Part shown: positions 21,885 to 30,552 of the stretch, in pieces
Layout: each line of letters opens with the position of its first letter
Numbering within the stretch: position 1 is the stretch's first letter
Source: Gnetum montanum
Lineage: Eukaryota > Streptophyta > Gnetopsida > Gnetales > Gnetaceae
Direction of reading: 5' to 3'
Length of the DNA: 31,164 bases
Assembly (NCBI GenBank): GCA_015680685.1
Contig: MNCI01002041.1
Span: forward strand, 399,505-430,668
Made by a program: the position numbers and the translations under genes
The notes under the pieces: generated by a model
Seen by the model: the letters and a program-made list of their open reading frames with translations, nothing else
Told to the model about the DNA's origin: nothing
The model's database searches: none

Positions 21885-22589
21885 TCGTACGCCTTGTTGT
21901 TATGGTACTCTCATAGTTGCTCATCATGGGATGAAACAATGCGATGTCACTGATCAGAGGAATGGACTTGGTCCTGATCTTGGAACGATGGGTTAATGAC
22001 ACATTAATCATGCTTTACACTCAGGATTCACTATGTCCTGGGTCAGTTACCTCATGTCCCAATCTCTACAATCCCTTCTATACTTTGTCTCATCTCACTG
22101 TTCGTGTAATTGTAGCTCGTGTTTCGTATAGCATAGAATTTTCATCTCATTCCGGTGATATTTACATGTGTGTGTTTTGTGGAGTTAGTGCAGATTAGAT
22201 TTCACCCTTCTAGTGCCCACGGACACTTTAAGTGTGGTTACACAAGGGCACTATAGGTTGGAACCTGCTTTGGGGAGGATCCACTTGTGTAATCTTCACT
22301 TATGATATAGCTCACACACACCATTTCTTACCCTCAACATAATTTTCATAACATTCTTTCCCTACTATTACCCCTCTAAATTTCAACATTCCTATGTACC
22401 ATCACATACCTTTTTTCTTACCACTCAAGGTTTTATTGGTAAAATCCACACCATCATCATTAATTGTGCCTCTGGATGTAATGCAATTACCCTAGAACCC
22501 TTGATAATAGCCAATGTCCTCAATTTACAACGTTTATTTCCAGAAAATCCCTTCAAAATTTGGTCTTTTTGTTGTGCCTCACATCACTA

Positions 22590-22684
22590 GGGACAAGATA
22601 TCGCATACGCGATATCTCATCCCACGTGATATCACGTACCCAATGTATCGTACACGATATCGCATCCTCGCTGCCTATAAATAG
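22590..22684 (+). promoter_or_regulatory. Internal U3-like promoter fragment in element C
   Basis: GATATCGCATACGCGATATC is followed by further GATATCACGTAC and GATATCGCATCC modules and then CTATAAATAGG at 22674-22684. This is the same order (palindromic cluster, then TATA box) as the start of C's LTRs, but it lies about 0.5 kb upstream of ORF2. B lacks it. It could drive ORF2 independently of the LTR, or be a relic of another LTR. Confidence 0.5.
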
Positions 22685-22691
22685 GTCACCA

Positions 22692-22707
22692 CCCCCCCCC
22701 CCCCCCC
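22692..22707 (+). repeat. C16 homopolymer
   Basis: Sixteen consecutive C residues just downstream of the internal TATA box; an assembly length error is possible here. Confidence 0.9.
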
Positions 22708-23139
22708 AACACTTAGTGTCATTTTTTCATTCCCCCAGGGAGGGAGGTTTTGAATTTTTTTCTGTAACTTGCGATTGAGTGACCCTTGCTTTTCTCACTA
22801 TATCTCACTTGCTGGTACTCCGATTTTAATTCCGTTTGAACCTGCTTGAACCTAGAGTGTTCAGCTTAGTTGTGGGGGAGGGACACTTGCTGAAAAGTGC
22901 CTAACGTTTTTGAAATTTATCATCGCCCAAAGGACATCAATTAGGGTAATTAACTCTAACACTTAGAATAATTGTGCCTAAAAATCATTTAACTCCTAGG
23001 TATACCAGGAAACTAAAATGGAATCCACCTAAATCACAAGACTCATTATTACAAACTTTCGGGAATGATCACAGGTTATAACATAAGATCTTTAATTAAG
23101 ACAAGCAGTAAGGTATAACTTAATTTCAAAAAAAAACCT

Positions 23140-23168
23140 TACTAATGCTTGACCCCGTGTGATTGCAG
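23140..23168 (+). promoter_or_regulatory. Predicted branch point and 3' splice site before ORF2 (element C)
   Basis: TACTAAT (23140-23146) with its branch adenine 23 bases before the AG at 23167-23168, directly followed by the ORF2 ATG. The layout is the same as in element B, implying that ORF2 is made from a spliced RNA. Confidence 0.5.
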
Positions 23169-25922
23169 ATGGCTCCAAAACGTGGACAACAAGAAGGTCC
23201 TACCCAAGGTGGAAGCAAACGAGCTTGGAGAGGTGGAAGACAAGGTCTTGCTTGACAACATGCAGTACAGGAAGAGCAATCATTCAGCATTCATCAAGAC
23301 GAACCTCCTACTAGATGGTCTGGGCAGGCAGAAGGAGGAGCTACTGTAGCACCTGAACCGGGATAACAACTCATGTTGCCCCAAGATTGTGTCCAGGCTA
23401 TCCATGAGAAGTCTACATTCGTTGTGGTGATTTTGGAGTTGAATTTTGAATTATTTGCAGAGTTCGCTCCTGAGGCCGTTAGAGGGTCTTCCTTATGGTC
23501 TATCCTCTATGAAAGCAATGCATGGTACCTAGGAGATACGTACCAATTTTGACACAATGGGGAGCAAGGTACCATTGTTAATATTTGTGGTGTGACAGTT
23601 AACTTCTCTGCGCAGGCCATTTCAAAAGTGTTAAACCTTCTGAATATAGGGCCCCAGGTTGCTCGGTTATCTACCCGTTCAAACCCCGATGTGCGAAAGG
23701 ATTGGTTGGAGAAGGCTTATGGCAGAGATAAAGCATTTGGTGAATTAACAAAGGAAGAGAGGGTTTACTTCAAAATTGGAACACATCACCTCTTTCCCAC
23801 AAAGGTCCTAAAAAAAATATCGACATATGCGGCTAGAGGATGTGTAGTGTTGATGGGAAAGGTTAACGCTAACCTACCCCATCTATATTTGACGGAGATC
23901 CTAAGGTGGTTCAAAGAATGAAAGATAGGGAAGATGGTGTTTCCTTTTCCTTATCTCATCAGAAAGCTTTGCCAACGTGCTGGTATTCGGGGGTACACCA
24001 ATGACATCCTCTGAAAGGCCCAGACTGCTTCATATGCTAAATTACTAAAGGCGCCAACTCTAAGAAAAAGAACTGTCGAGGAGCTGGGACCAGAATAAGA
24101 AGAAGAATAGATGGTTGGACCCAGTCAACCTCCAGCCACGGGTCCCAGCCAACAACAAGAAGCAGGGACTAGCATAGGCTAGGATCAGTCACCACCACTG
24201 CAAGACTACAAATCGTCGATGAGCCATCTTAGGGCCATCGCTAAGATGGTCAGTTGGGGAAGTCGTGATGATGCAAACCTCTTCTGCATCATTGATGATG
24301 CTAGGCAGCCTACTATTTTGTTAGATCACACAAGGGAAGAAGTATCTATTCAAACAGAAGGAGGGGAAAGTAGATGGTCACAACAGATCTCAGGAAATGC
24401 AGCATCTTTCCAGATACAATTAGAGACTAGTGAAGGGGCCACTATGGTGGTCATGCAACACCAGAATGCCGTGGGAGCTACAGAAGTGGTCGCAGACCAC
24501 ATCAAAGAATCCTTCAATGTACTTGTTGTGCCATCGGAAGATCTCTCAGGAGCACATGATGCTCAAACTTTGGCCAGAACCTCAATGACTCCTGTAGAAC
24601 ATGAGGATGCGCTTGATAGATTACTTCAAACAGGGCAAGTAATGACGTCCCTATTTGACATCCCTCAGGATGTAACAACAATTTAATTAGACCTCATTTC
24701 CACAAAGGGAAAGCTGGTCTTAACAGAAGTAAGGGCAGAGCATGCTGAAGCTGAAGTGCAGAAACTACAAGAGTAGCTCGTGGCCTTACAAGCAGCACAG
24801 TGGAACCCTCTACAATTTGTTCCCGCAGACCAACTAGAAAATTTTGGAATGGAGTAACTAACAAAGTTAATCACAGAGAATAAAAGGGTGGTGGATGAAA
24901 AGGAGAAGGCTATTTGGGATGCCTTCGCAACACAAGTGCAAACCCATGTGCATCTTAAGGCACTCAAAGTCTTACAAGAAGAAAACAAATAGCTTGCGAC
25001 TAAAAACCTTCGGTTGACCACTATAGAAAAGCAAAAGAATGTTTTCGATGAACACTTTCATCAATTACGAGAACAATTCATCTGGGTCAACCGAGACGTA
25101 AGCTATTTAGCCAGAGAAAATCGAACCCTCTCGATGGAGGAGGTACATGCCATTCGTTAAAAGTCAACGATTGAGATAAGCACATGGTAGAACGAGGCTA
25201 AACGACATGAGAAGTTAAATGAGCACTTCCATGATCAGGTGGGGATGTATAAACAGATCCTTGAAAAGGAGATCCATATGGCCAAGGCCCAAATCAACAT
25301 TATTAGTGCTCAACACACTGATTGGTAGGCCATACTGGACACATATGCCTTTGGCCACCAAGTGGAAGTTAAAAATCGGGACTTGCAGATTCAAGACTTG
25401 ACAGAATACATAGAGTTGGAAAATCTAAGATATGCCAATCTTGCCATGTTGACAGCAGGGTGCCCGAGGTCAAAGCTTGAGTAGCAGGTAGCAACCACCC
25501 ACATCAAATACGAAGCAGAATTTGCAGAACGCAAGAAGCTGTTAGAAAAACTAGATGTTGCAAATTCTGAACTTAAGGTGGTAAAAGCCAGCTACCAGGG
25601 ACAGAAAGATGTCGCAATTGACTTGGCTCGACGACTAATGGACCTTCACGAATACAAGAACAAAGCCAGAGGCTATGAGAAGGAACAATGGGTGTTTGTG
25701 GCTTGGTACGTCAAGGCCAACCAAATGTTTCTGCAACTACCCTATCAGTGGGAAGTGCCGACTCCGTTAAACGTTGGAACATTAGCATGGATGGCACAAG
25801 CCCCTTGGACCAAAGAGGAGAAGCTCCAGGCCATACTTCAATGTCATCAAGCCTCAAAACCTGGAGCACAAGACAAAGGGAAGGCACCAATGGAGAAGCC
25901 ACCACCACCAAGAACTACATGA
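23169..25922 (+). pseudogene. Element C ORF2: PF20167-like domain plus long coiled coil, one 918-codon frame with nonsense codons
   Basis: From the ATG after the splice site (MAPKRGQQEG) to the TGA at 25920-25922 the frame is continuous, 918 codons, with no frameshift and about sixteen in-frame stops. N-terminus: Gly/Arg/Gln-rich. Residues about 95-275: AEFAPEAVRGSSLW, NICGVTVNFSAQAISKVLNL, EERVYFKIGTHHLFPTKVLK and MVFPFPYLIRKLCQRAGI, the block order of the PF20167 plant transposon domain. Residues about 360-500: acidic linker. Residues about 505-800: heptad-rich coiled coil. C-terminus: WVFVAWYVKANQ and KGKAPMEKPPPP, shared with B. No catalytic motif is visible. Many stops sit at likely Gln codons (CAG to TAG). 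It occupies the place where pol or an env-like ORF would be. Role unknown; perhaps structural. Confidence 0.68.
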
Positions 25923-26085
25923 GTTCCAAATTTTTGTAGTTGTAGCATATTCTGTGTGTTGTGTCTTTATTTTGTTTTCTCCCCACACTGTGGCATCATC
26001 CCCTGTTTCCATCTAATAATCCCATACCTATCCACTGTGTAATCATTGTAACTCGAGGACGAATTTTAATTCAGTCATGGGGGTA
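25923..26085 (+). other. ORF2-to-LTR region and polypurine tract of element C
   Basis: A short non-coding leader to the 3' LTR, similar to 17461-17643 of B (CCCATACCTATCCACT, then TCGAGGA). It ends in CATGGGGGTA (26076-26085), the plus-strand primer site, touching the LTR start at 26086. Confidence 0.7.
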
Positions 26086-26922
26086 TGATGGGATGCGATA
26101 TTGCCACGATATCGCATCCCCCGCAATATCGCGTACGCGATATCGCATCTTCCCCTGCGATATCGCATACCCGATATCGCAGTGTGTTGCGAAATCTATA
26201 AATAAGAGGCAGCTCTCCCTTGTTTCACATTATTAGGTTATATTGTAGCTAAACTCTGGCAGTTTGATCCCTCCAGAGATAGATTATTTTCCAGTGTCTG
26301 CCCGCAGTGTGGTGAATGTAATTGTACAACATCCTTTATTCGAGTGTGACGTACTTGGACACACACATGATCGGCAATAAAGATCGAGATTACTTCATCA
26401 TTGCAGCATTCACTTTGTTATTTATTTATTTAATTGTTATTTACTGTTTTCCTAGTTAATACTCTCTCACCCTTAAACTCATGTTAGACGCGAAATGAGT
26501 ACGACTTGATTACGAGCATTTAAGTGTGACTACTTAGTAACCCAGTAGCATACCTAGGATTTGCGCTTGGTAATCCCAGTGGTAGTCATGCACAAAGTCC
26601 AAGATGTGTACGGATAATCAAGGAACGGATGCTCATTGCACTTAGGCTAGATTAGATTCTCTTACCCTTTCCTCCTAGCTTAGTTAATCTTATTTCCATT
26701 GCCTTCAGGAGTAGCATTAGATTAGGAGCACATCATACACCTCACTCTAAACTAAACCATATGTGACAAAGCTAATACTAGTCCAGGTGGGAAGACAGCA
26801 AGCTGTGACCTAAGGCTAATTGTCTAGGTGCCACAACTAGTCCGTCTGCGGAGTTCGATCGGATCGCACGTGAAAACGCTCGTATTCATATGGTTGAGTG
26901 TAGGGTACCTTGCCACTCATCA
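26086..26922 (+). repeat. 3' LTR of element C
   Basis: 837 bases, TGATGGGATGCG...CACTCATCA. TATAAATA is at 26197-26204 and AATAAA at 26376-26381. The palindromic U3 cluster at 26093-26183 is longer than in the 5' LTR. Confidence 0.92.
26093..26183 (+). repeat. GATATCGC palindromic modules in the element C 3' LTR
   Basis: Repeated GCGATATCGC-type palindromes, including a near-perfect inverted repeat around CGCGTACGCG (26132-26150). The 5' LTR has only about half as many modules. Confidence 0.8.
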
Positions 26923-26927
26923 ATTAT
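26923..26927 (+). repeat. Target-site duplication of element C, right copy (ATTAT)
   Basis: Identical to 18277-18281; sits between the end of C and the resumed B LTR. Confidence 0.93.
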
Positions 26928-27156
26928 TTTCCATTGTCTCTAGGAGTAGCCTAGTGTTAGAAATCATATTATACACCTCATTTTGAACTAAACCATAGTG
27001 ACAAAGCAAATACTAGTCCAGGTGGGAAGACAACGAACTGCGATCAACGTGTAACTATTTAGATACCACAACTAGTCCATCTGCGGAGTTCGATCGAATT
27101 GTGTGTACACGCTCATATTCATATGGTTGAGTGTAGAGGTACTTTGCCACTCATCA
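26923..27156 (+). repeat. 3' LTR of element B, right part
   Basis: Continues the B LTR from ATTATTTTCCATTGTCTCTAG to CACTCATCA and aligns with 12924-13157. It lies back to back with the end of C's LTR, giving two U5 ends in a row. Confidence 0.9.
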
Positions 27157-27161
27157 CTAAT
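27157..27161 (+). repeat. Target-site duplication of element B, right copy (CTAAT)
   Basis: Identical to 12266-12270, directly after the LTR end. Confidence 0.9.
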
Positions 27162-28260
27162 GAATTAAAATTCTTGGAACAATCTCAACTAGAAAAAGCC
27201 AAGCTTTATAAGAGGAATATAAAATAAGCAAATGGCAATGACATAAATTAATAGAAAATAAGAGAACAACTTCAAGGCAAAGAACATAATTGTATTTGTT
27301 GTACAAATTTCAACTACTAGTTCAGCTCCTAGCATTCAAGTCTTCTTAGTTCAAGACTTGCAACAAGCTTGAATAAAGCTTACATAACAAGAAGCTTACA
27401 GGAAGAGAGTGCAACTTAAATTTGCTTCACATACCCCTTGAAGAATAATGCCTTGGATAAAGGTCAAATTGTAGAGTTGTAATTCATCATCAATTATAGT
27501 CAAGTCTTACGAATCTCCTAATCTTTTTTGGGTATATTTTAGCCTTTTTATTTTCAGAAGTATCGAATAGAGTGCATCTTATTCTTAAAATAATCCAAAC
27601 CACCTTGCACTCATAACTCATTTTTTATAATGAACTTGCGACATGTCATTAATGAATATGATCACAAAGTTATGATTCAAAATGAGCTTTAATTAACGTT
27701 TCATGTAGTCAATCAAGTTTGATGTTAGCTCAAAGGCATCGCTAGTTCTGCGTAAATAAATCAAAATATTTATTGTAATTTTTTAAAAAAGGGCTTCAAA
27801 CTCCGATGGCATCTTTCTGTTCAACGAAAACGTGAAATAACATTGTTCATTGAAAACTAGAAGTTCATTACCCTTGGAACCCAAAACAGGAACAAGTTGC
27901 AGAAACCAAATAGAGTTGCACCAAACACGTAAGAAAAACGAAATAGAGTTGCACCAAACACGTAAGAAAAATTGCGTGCGTAAAGCCTACGGTAACAAAC
28001 GGAACAGAGTTTCAAAAATTCGAAATTTTTCTTCGTAATCCATCGCAGAAAACCCTAGTACGTGGTAACAAAAACAACATTTCTAAAAAAGGGTACAAAT
28101 GTACATACCCTGCTCGTCATTACTATTAGTGCTCAAGAATTCTGCTTTCTACTATCACCGACAGCAACGACGTTGTCGTTCTCATTGTGCTCTCCTTTTC
28201 TGTGTATGGCAATAAATGGTCGAAATGTGTTGTTTTCTTCAGAATAACCCTATTTTCATT
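27162..28260. other. Displaced flank of the B insertion site, unassigned
   Basis: Before B inserted, this sequence abutted 12270. It should therefore contain the leader of the minus-strand copia element, but no copia LTR end or tRNA-Met-type PBS could be recognised. A 33-base tandem duplication lies at 27908-27972. On the minus strand an ATG near 28044 follows CTAGGGTTTTCTGCG and opens a short frame (MDYEEKFRIFETLF) that soon stops; the telobox-like AAACCCTAG here is typical of plant 5' leaders. No protein family recognised. Confidence 0.35.
27908..27972 (+). repeat. 33-base tandem duplication
   Basis: AAATAGAGTTGCACCAAACA plus 13 further bases is repeated directly, the two copies being identical except at the last few positions. 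Confidence 0.9.
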
Positions 28261-29206
28261 TTTGGACATTTTCGCGTGATGCGACTAACTACGGATTGCA
28301 TTCCCCTCGCAGTAGTAAGACGTGGGGCATAATTATATATGCAACTCCCAATTTTCTATTTTTAGTGCATATCGCATGATATATTGTGAACCATAGTTCA
28401 ATGCAAAAATGCTAGCAGCAAGGACTCGTACTATCAAGACCAAGTCTCTGTTTCTTGTTAAACTAAGACTCGCACAATATTTACTAACAATAGATGCGAA
28501 CAATTGCGGTAATATGTGAATCACATGAAATCGCAATATTTGAATGTGAACGTTGTGTGACTCGCAGTAAATGAGGAATTAATTGCAATCATATGTGGCT
28601 TGCAGACATTGTTGTAGTTACAATATCTTGTGAGACGCATGACATCGCAGGATTACGGTTATTTGATATGAACGAGTGGAATAGTGTGCATACAAATTCT
28701 CGATCATGTTAAATTAAACCAAAAATGTGTAGATTGGGACACAAGAGTAGATTAAAACTTCTTTAAATCATTTGGCTGTTGTAATTACTATTCAACTATT
28801 CAAGAACATATAACTAAAGAACACAATAAGGCTACCATAAGAGATAACATGTATGGGGACAAGAATTGTAGCATGGGAGAGATAAATACTGGCTTCAAAT
28901 CATAACTTAAGGGAATTGTCTTTCTTATTAACATAGAGAGAATTATGTACTCTGAGTAAGCCTAAAGGTAGCCAACATCATAAACTTCTCTTCTTCATGC
29001 AACCTAGGTATTTTACTACATTAGATTTGAATGTGAGGGAGATGAGTTCTAGTTGTAACCTTGGCTATCTTCATTACATTTTGCAAATAAAAAATAAGAA
29101 ATGTTACGTTGTTACACTTAACAATCATAAAGTAGATTTTCAAAATCATGTCATTGAATCTGGATTGTGTCTCTATCTACCTTCTATAAATAGTTTTTTA
29201 CAGGAT
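28261..29206. other. AT-rich stretch with a GCGA/TCGC-rich patch
   Basis: About nine GCGA/TCGC tetramers fall between 28272 and 28650, as in the patch at 8900-9180. Nothing coding was recognised; from 28660 to 29206 I see no structure. Confidence 0.4.
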
Positions 29207-30020
29207 TGATGAGTCATGTTCTGAAATGCTCCGATACCAAATACCCAATATTGGAGCACTTAATGTCAAAGCCCAGGACGCGATGTTGGATATTCGATAT
29301 TGCAGGGTATACGTTGGCTTATAGATATAGTGCTTGGGTTCACGATTTTCAAATAATTTTTAATAGTTTTGTATAGAGTAGCAAAGCTCTTGTAGTTTGT
29401 TTTTTCCAGGAGTTAGAATATTTTCTGAGTGCCCGCAGCAAGAGTTTGAATGTGTATGGATCTTTTTTTGAACACTGATGTACCTAAGCGCAGCAGTGTG
29501 ACAGAAATAAAAATGAACCCTTTTGATAATCTTTGCAGCATTGAGAATAGATTAATGTTTCCTTTAATGCACTTTACTTTAATGCATTTAAATTAAGTAA
29601 TTAATTTCTAGTTGTTAATGAACACAAGCACAACCACTTTGAGCATACATATAGTGTTTGGGAACCCAACAACATTTAATGTTCAGGATGTGTCCAAGAA
29701 AGTGGGACAGGTACTTGTGTTAGGCTAGCTAGGCAATGAATGAATTAGATCGTAAATTACTCTATCTTTCATTATTGTTGTAGGCGACTAAACTTATAAA
29801 ACATAAAATGAGAAAAATCATGTACCTCAATTACACTTAAACCATACCCTTGAGCTTCACAAGTGTAGTTGGGAAGACAACCAACGTTCTCACCGCCCAT
29901 TTCATTTCCTAGACGAACCGGTGCACTCGAGAACTATAGGTCCACGGAATTTGACCAAATCGCGTGTGAATGCCTTAGTGATTCATATGGTTGGGTGTAG
30001 GGGTACCTTGCTACTCATCA
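29207..30020 (+). repeat. LTR D: probable solo LTR of the same superfamily
   Basis: 814 bases, TGATGAGTCATG...CTACTCATCA. Its first 30 bases align with LTR A. The middle (AGCAAAGCTCTTGTAGTTTG, 29383-29402) aligns with LTR B, and the end with the family block TTCATATGGTTGGGTGTAGG. AATAAA is at 29516-29521; the TATA box is degraded to TATAGATA (29320-29327). No PBS follows and no polypurine tract precedes, so it looks solo. The flanks AGGAT and GGGAC differ by two transitions and may be a decayed target duplication. Confidence 0.75.
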
Positions 30021-30552
30021 GGGACTTTTGGGTAGAAAGCTTTTGTTGTTGATTTTTAGTAGGGCTATCCAAATTTGACAATGTTTTATTACTTACCAAA
30101 CCATTTTCATTTTCTGAAAATAAAAACTTAGATTGAATCTGCTCAACATATTTTTCAAGTTCAAGAACACTCTCTATTTGTGGGTATATTCTTTGCAAAA
30201 CTTGTGAATGCCTTTTTCGATTTTTGTATTTTTTCTATCTAGCTTGTATTTTCATTTTTGACAAATGCTTCCAATTAATCATTTGATTTTTGAACATTCT
30301 TTTTGTTATGCTTATTAAAGATATTGTAGTGCTTTATGCCTCATTACTATTTGATTTTCTGGTAGTTGATCCGAATGTCTTAAGTATCATCCCTAACTGT
30401 GATGCCTCTTCATGGCTTGGAAACTCATTAGGCATAAATGAATTTAGCTCAAAAGGGATTCTTGAATCAAAATACTCATCTTTGAAGAAGAACTTATATG
30501 CACTAGTATGTCCTTTGACTAATGTCATGTTTTTAGTATGTTTATGAGGAAC
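30021..30552 (-). other. Unidentified minus-strand coding-like fragment
   Basis: Two overlapping minus-strand open stretches (30582-30334 and 30198-29983) carry non-repetitive, lysine- and serine-rich text such as GHTSAYKFFFKDEYF, LNSFMPNEFPSHEEASQLG and QIESVLELEKYVEQIQSKF. The style suggests a decayed protein rather than random sequence, but I recognise no family. It is bounded by two LTRs of opposite orientation. Confidence 0.35.

Larger units (their letters stand above)
21201..23168 (+). other. Spacer between gag and ORF2 in element C
   Basis: A T-rich tract (21215-21340), the conserved small ORF (21675-21884), and B-like spacer to about 22290. A C-specific block (about 22380-22960) follows, holding a short open segment, a U3-like promoter fragment, a C16 run and a polypurine-tract-like TGTGGGGGAGGG (22871-22882). 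It ends in a predicted 3' splice site at 23167-23168. Confidence 0.7.
18282..26922 (+). mobile_element. Element C: complete non-autonomous gag + ORF2 LTR retrotransposon, nested in the 3' LTR of B
   Basis: 8641 bases with perfect ATTAT target duplications, two LTRs, a tRNA-Asp-type PBS, gag, a small ORF, a large ORF2 and a polypurine tract. No RT, RNase H or integrase motif was found anywhere inside. Hand comparison of about 500 aligned LTR bases gives roughly 5-6% difference, mostly transitions, so the insertion is not recent. It is younger than B. The internal layout matches B, but ORF2 is full length here and gag has lost its Ser/basic region. Confidence 0.92.
12271..27156 (+). mobile_element. 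Element B: complete non-autonomous LTR retrotransposon interrupted by element C
   Basis: Bounded by perfect CTAAT duplications. It spans 14886 bases as found, or about 6240 once element C and its extra target copy are subtracted. Order: 5' LTR, tRNA-Asp-type PBS, gag, spacer with a small ORF, a shortened ORF2, polypurine tract, 3' LTR. No protease, RT, RNase H or integrase motif was found in its internal 4.5 kb, so it would depend on another element's enzymes. Gag and ORF2 are in one frame each and broken only by stops. The 3' LTR is split at 18281/26923 by element C, so B is the older insertion. Confidence 0.9.

Noticed and set aside
22681-22710. C-rich run as a possible G-quadruplex on the minus strand
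   Set aside because: A single homopolymer of 16 is more simply replication slippage or assembly error; no spaced G-tracts are present.
24683-25021. 112-residue minus-strand ORF, Ser/Cys-rich
   Set aside because: It is the antisense of the ORF2 coiled coil; low-complexity antisense of Glu/Lys/Gln codons gives such open frames.
26086-26190. Short palindromic repeats considered as a CRISPR-like or satellite array
   Set aside because: The units are irregular, lack uniform spacers, and sit at the U3 start of an LTR in a plant genome.
29229-29240. GCTCCGATACCA, nearly the reverse complement of a copia tRNA-Met primer site
   Set aside because: It lies within LTR D and aligns with GCTTCGATATT of LTR A, so it is LTR sequence; one mismatch in 12 is plausible by chance in 31 kb.
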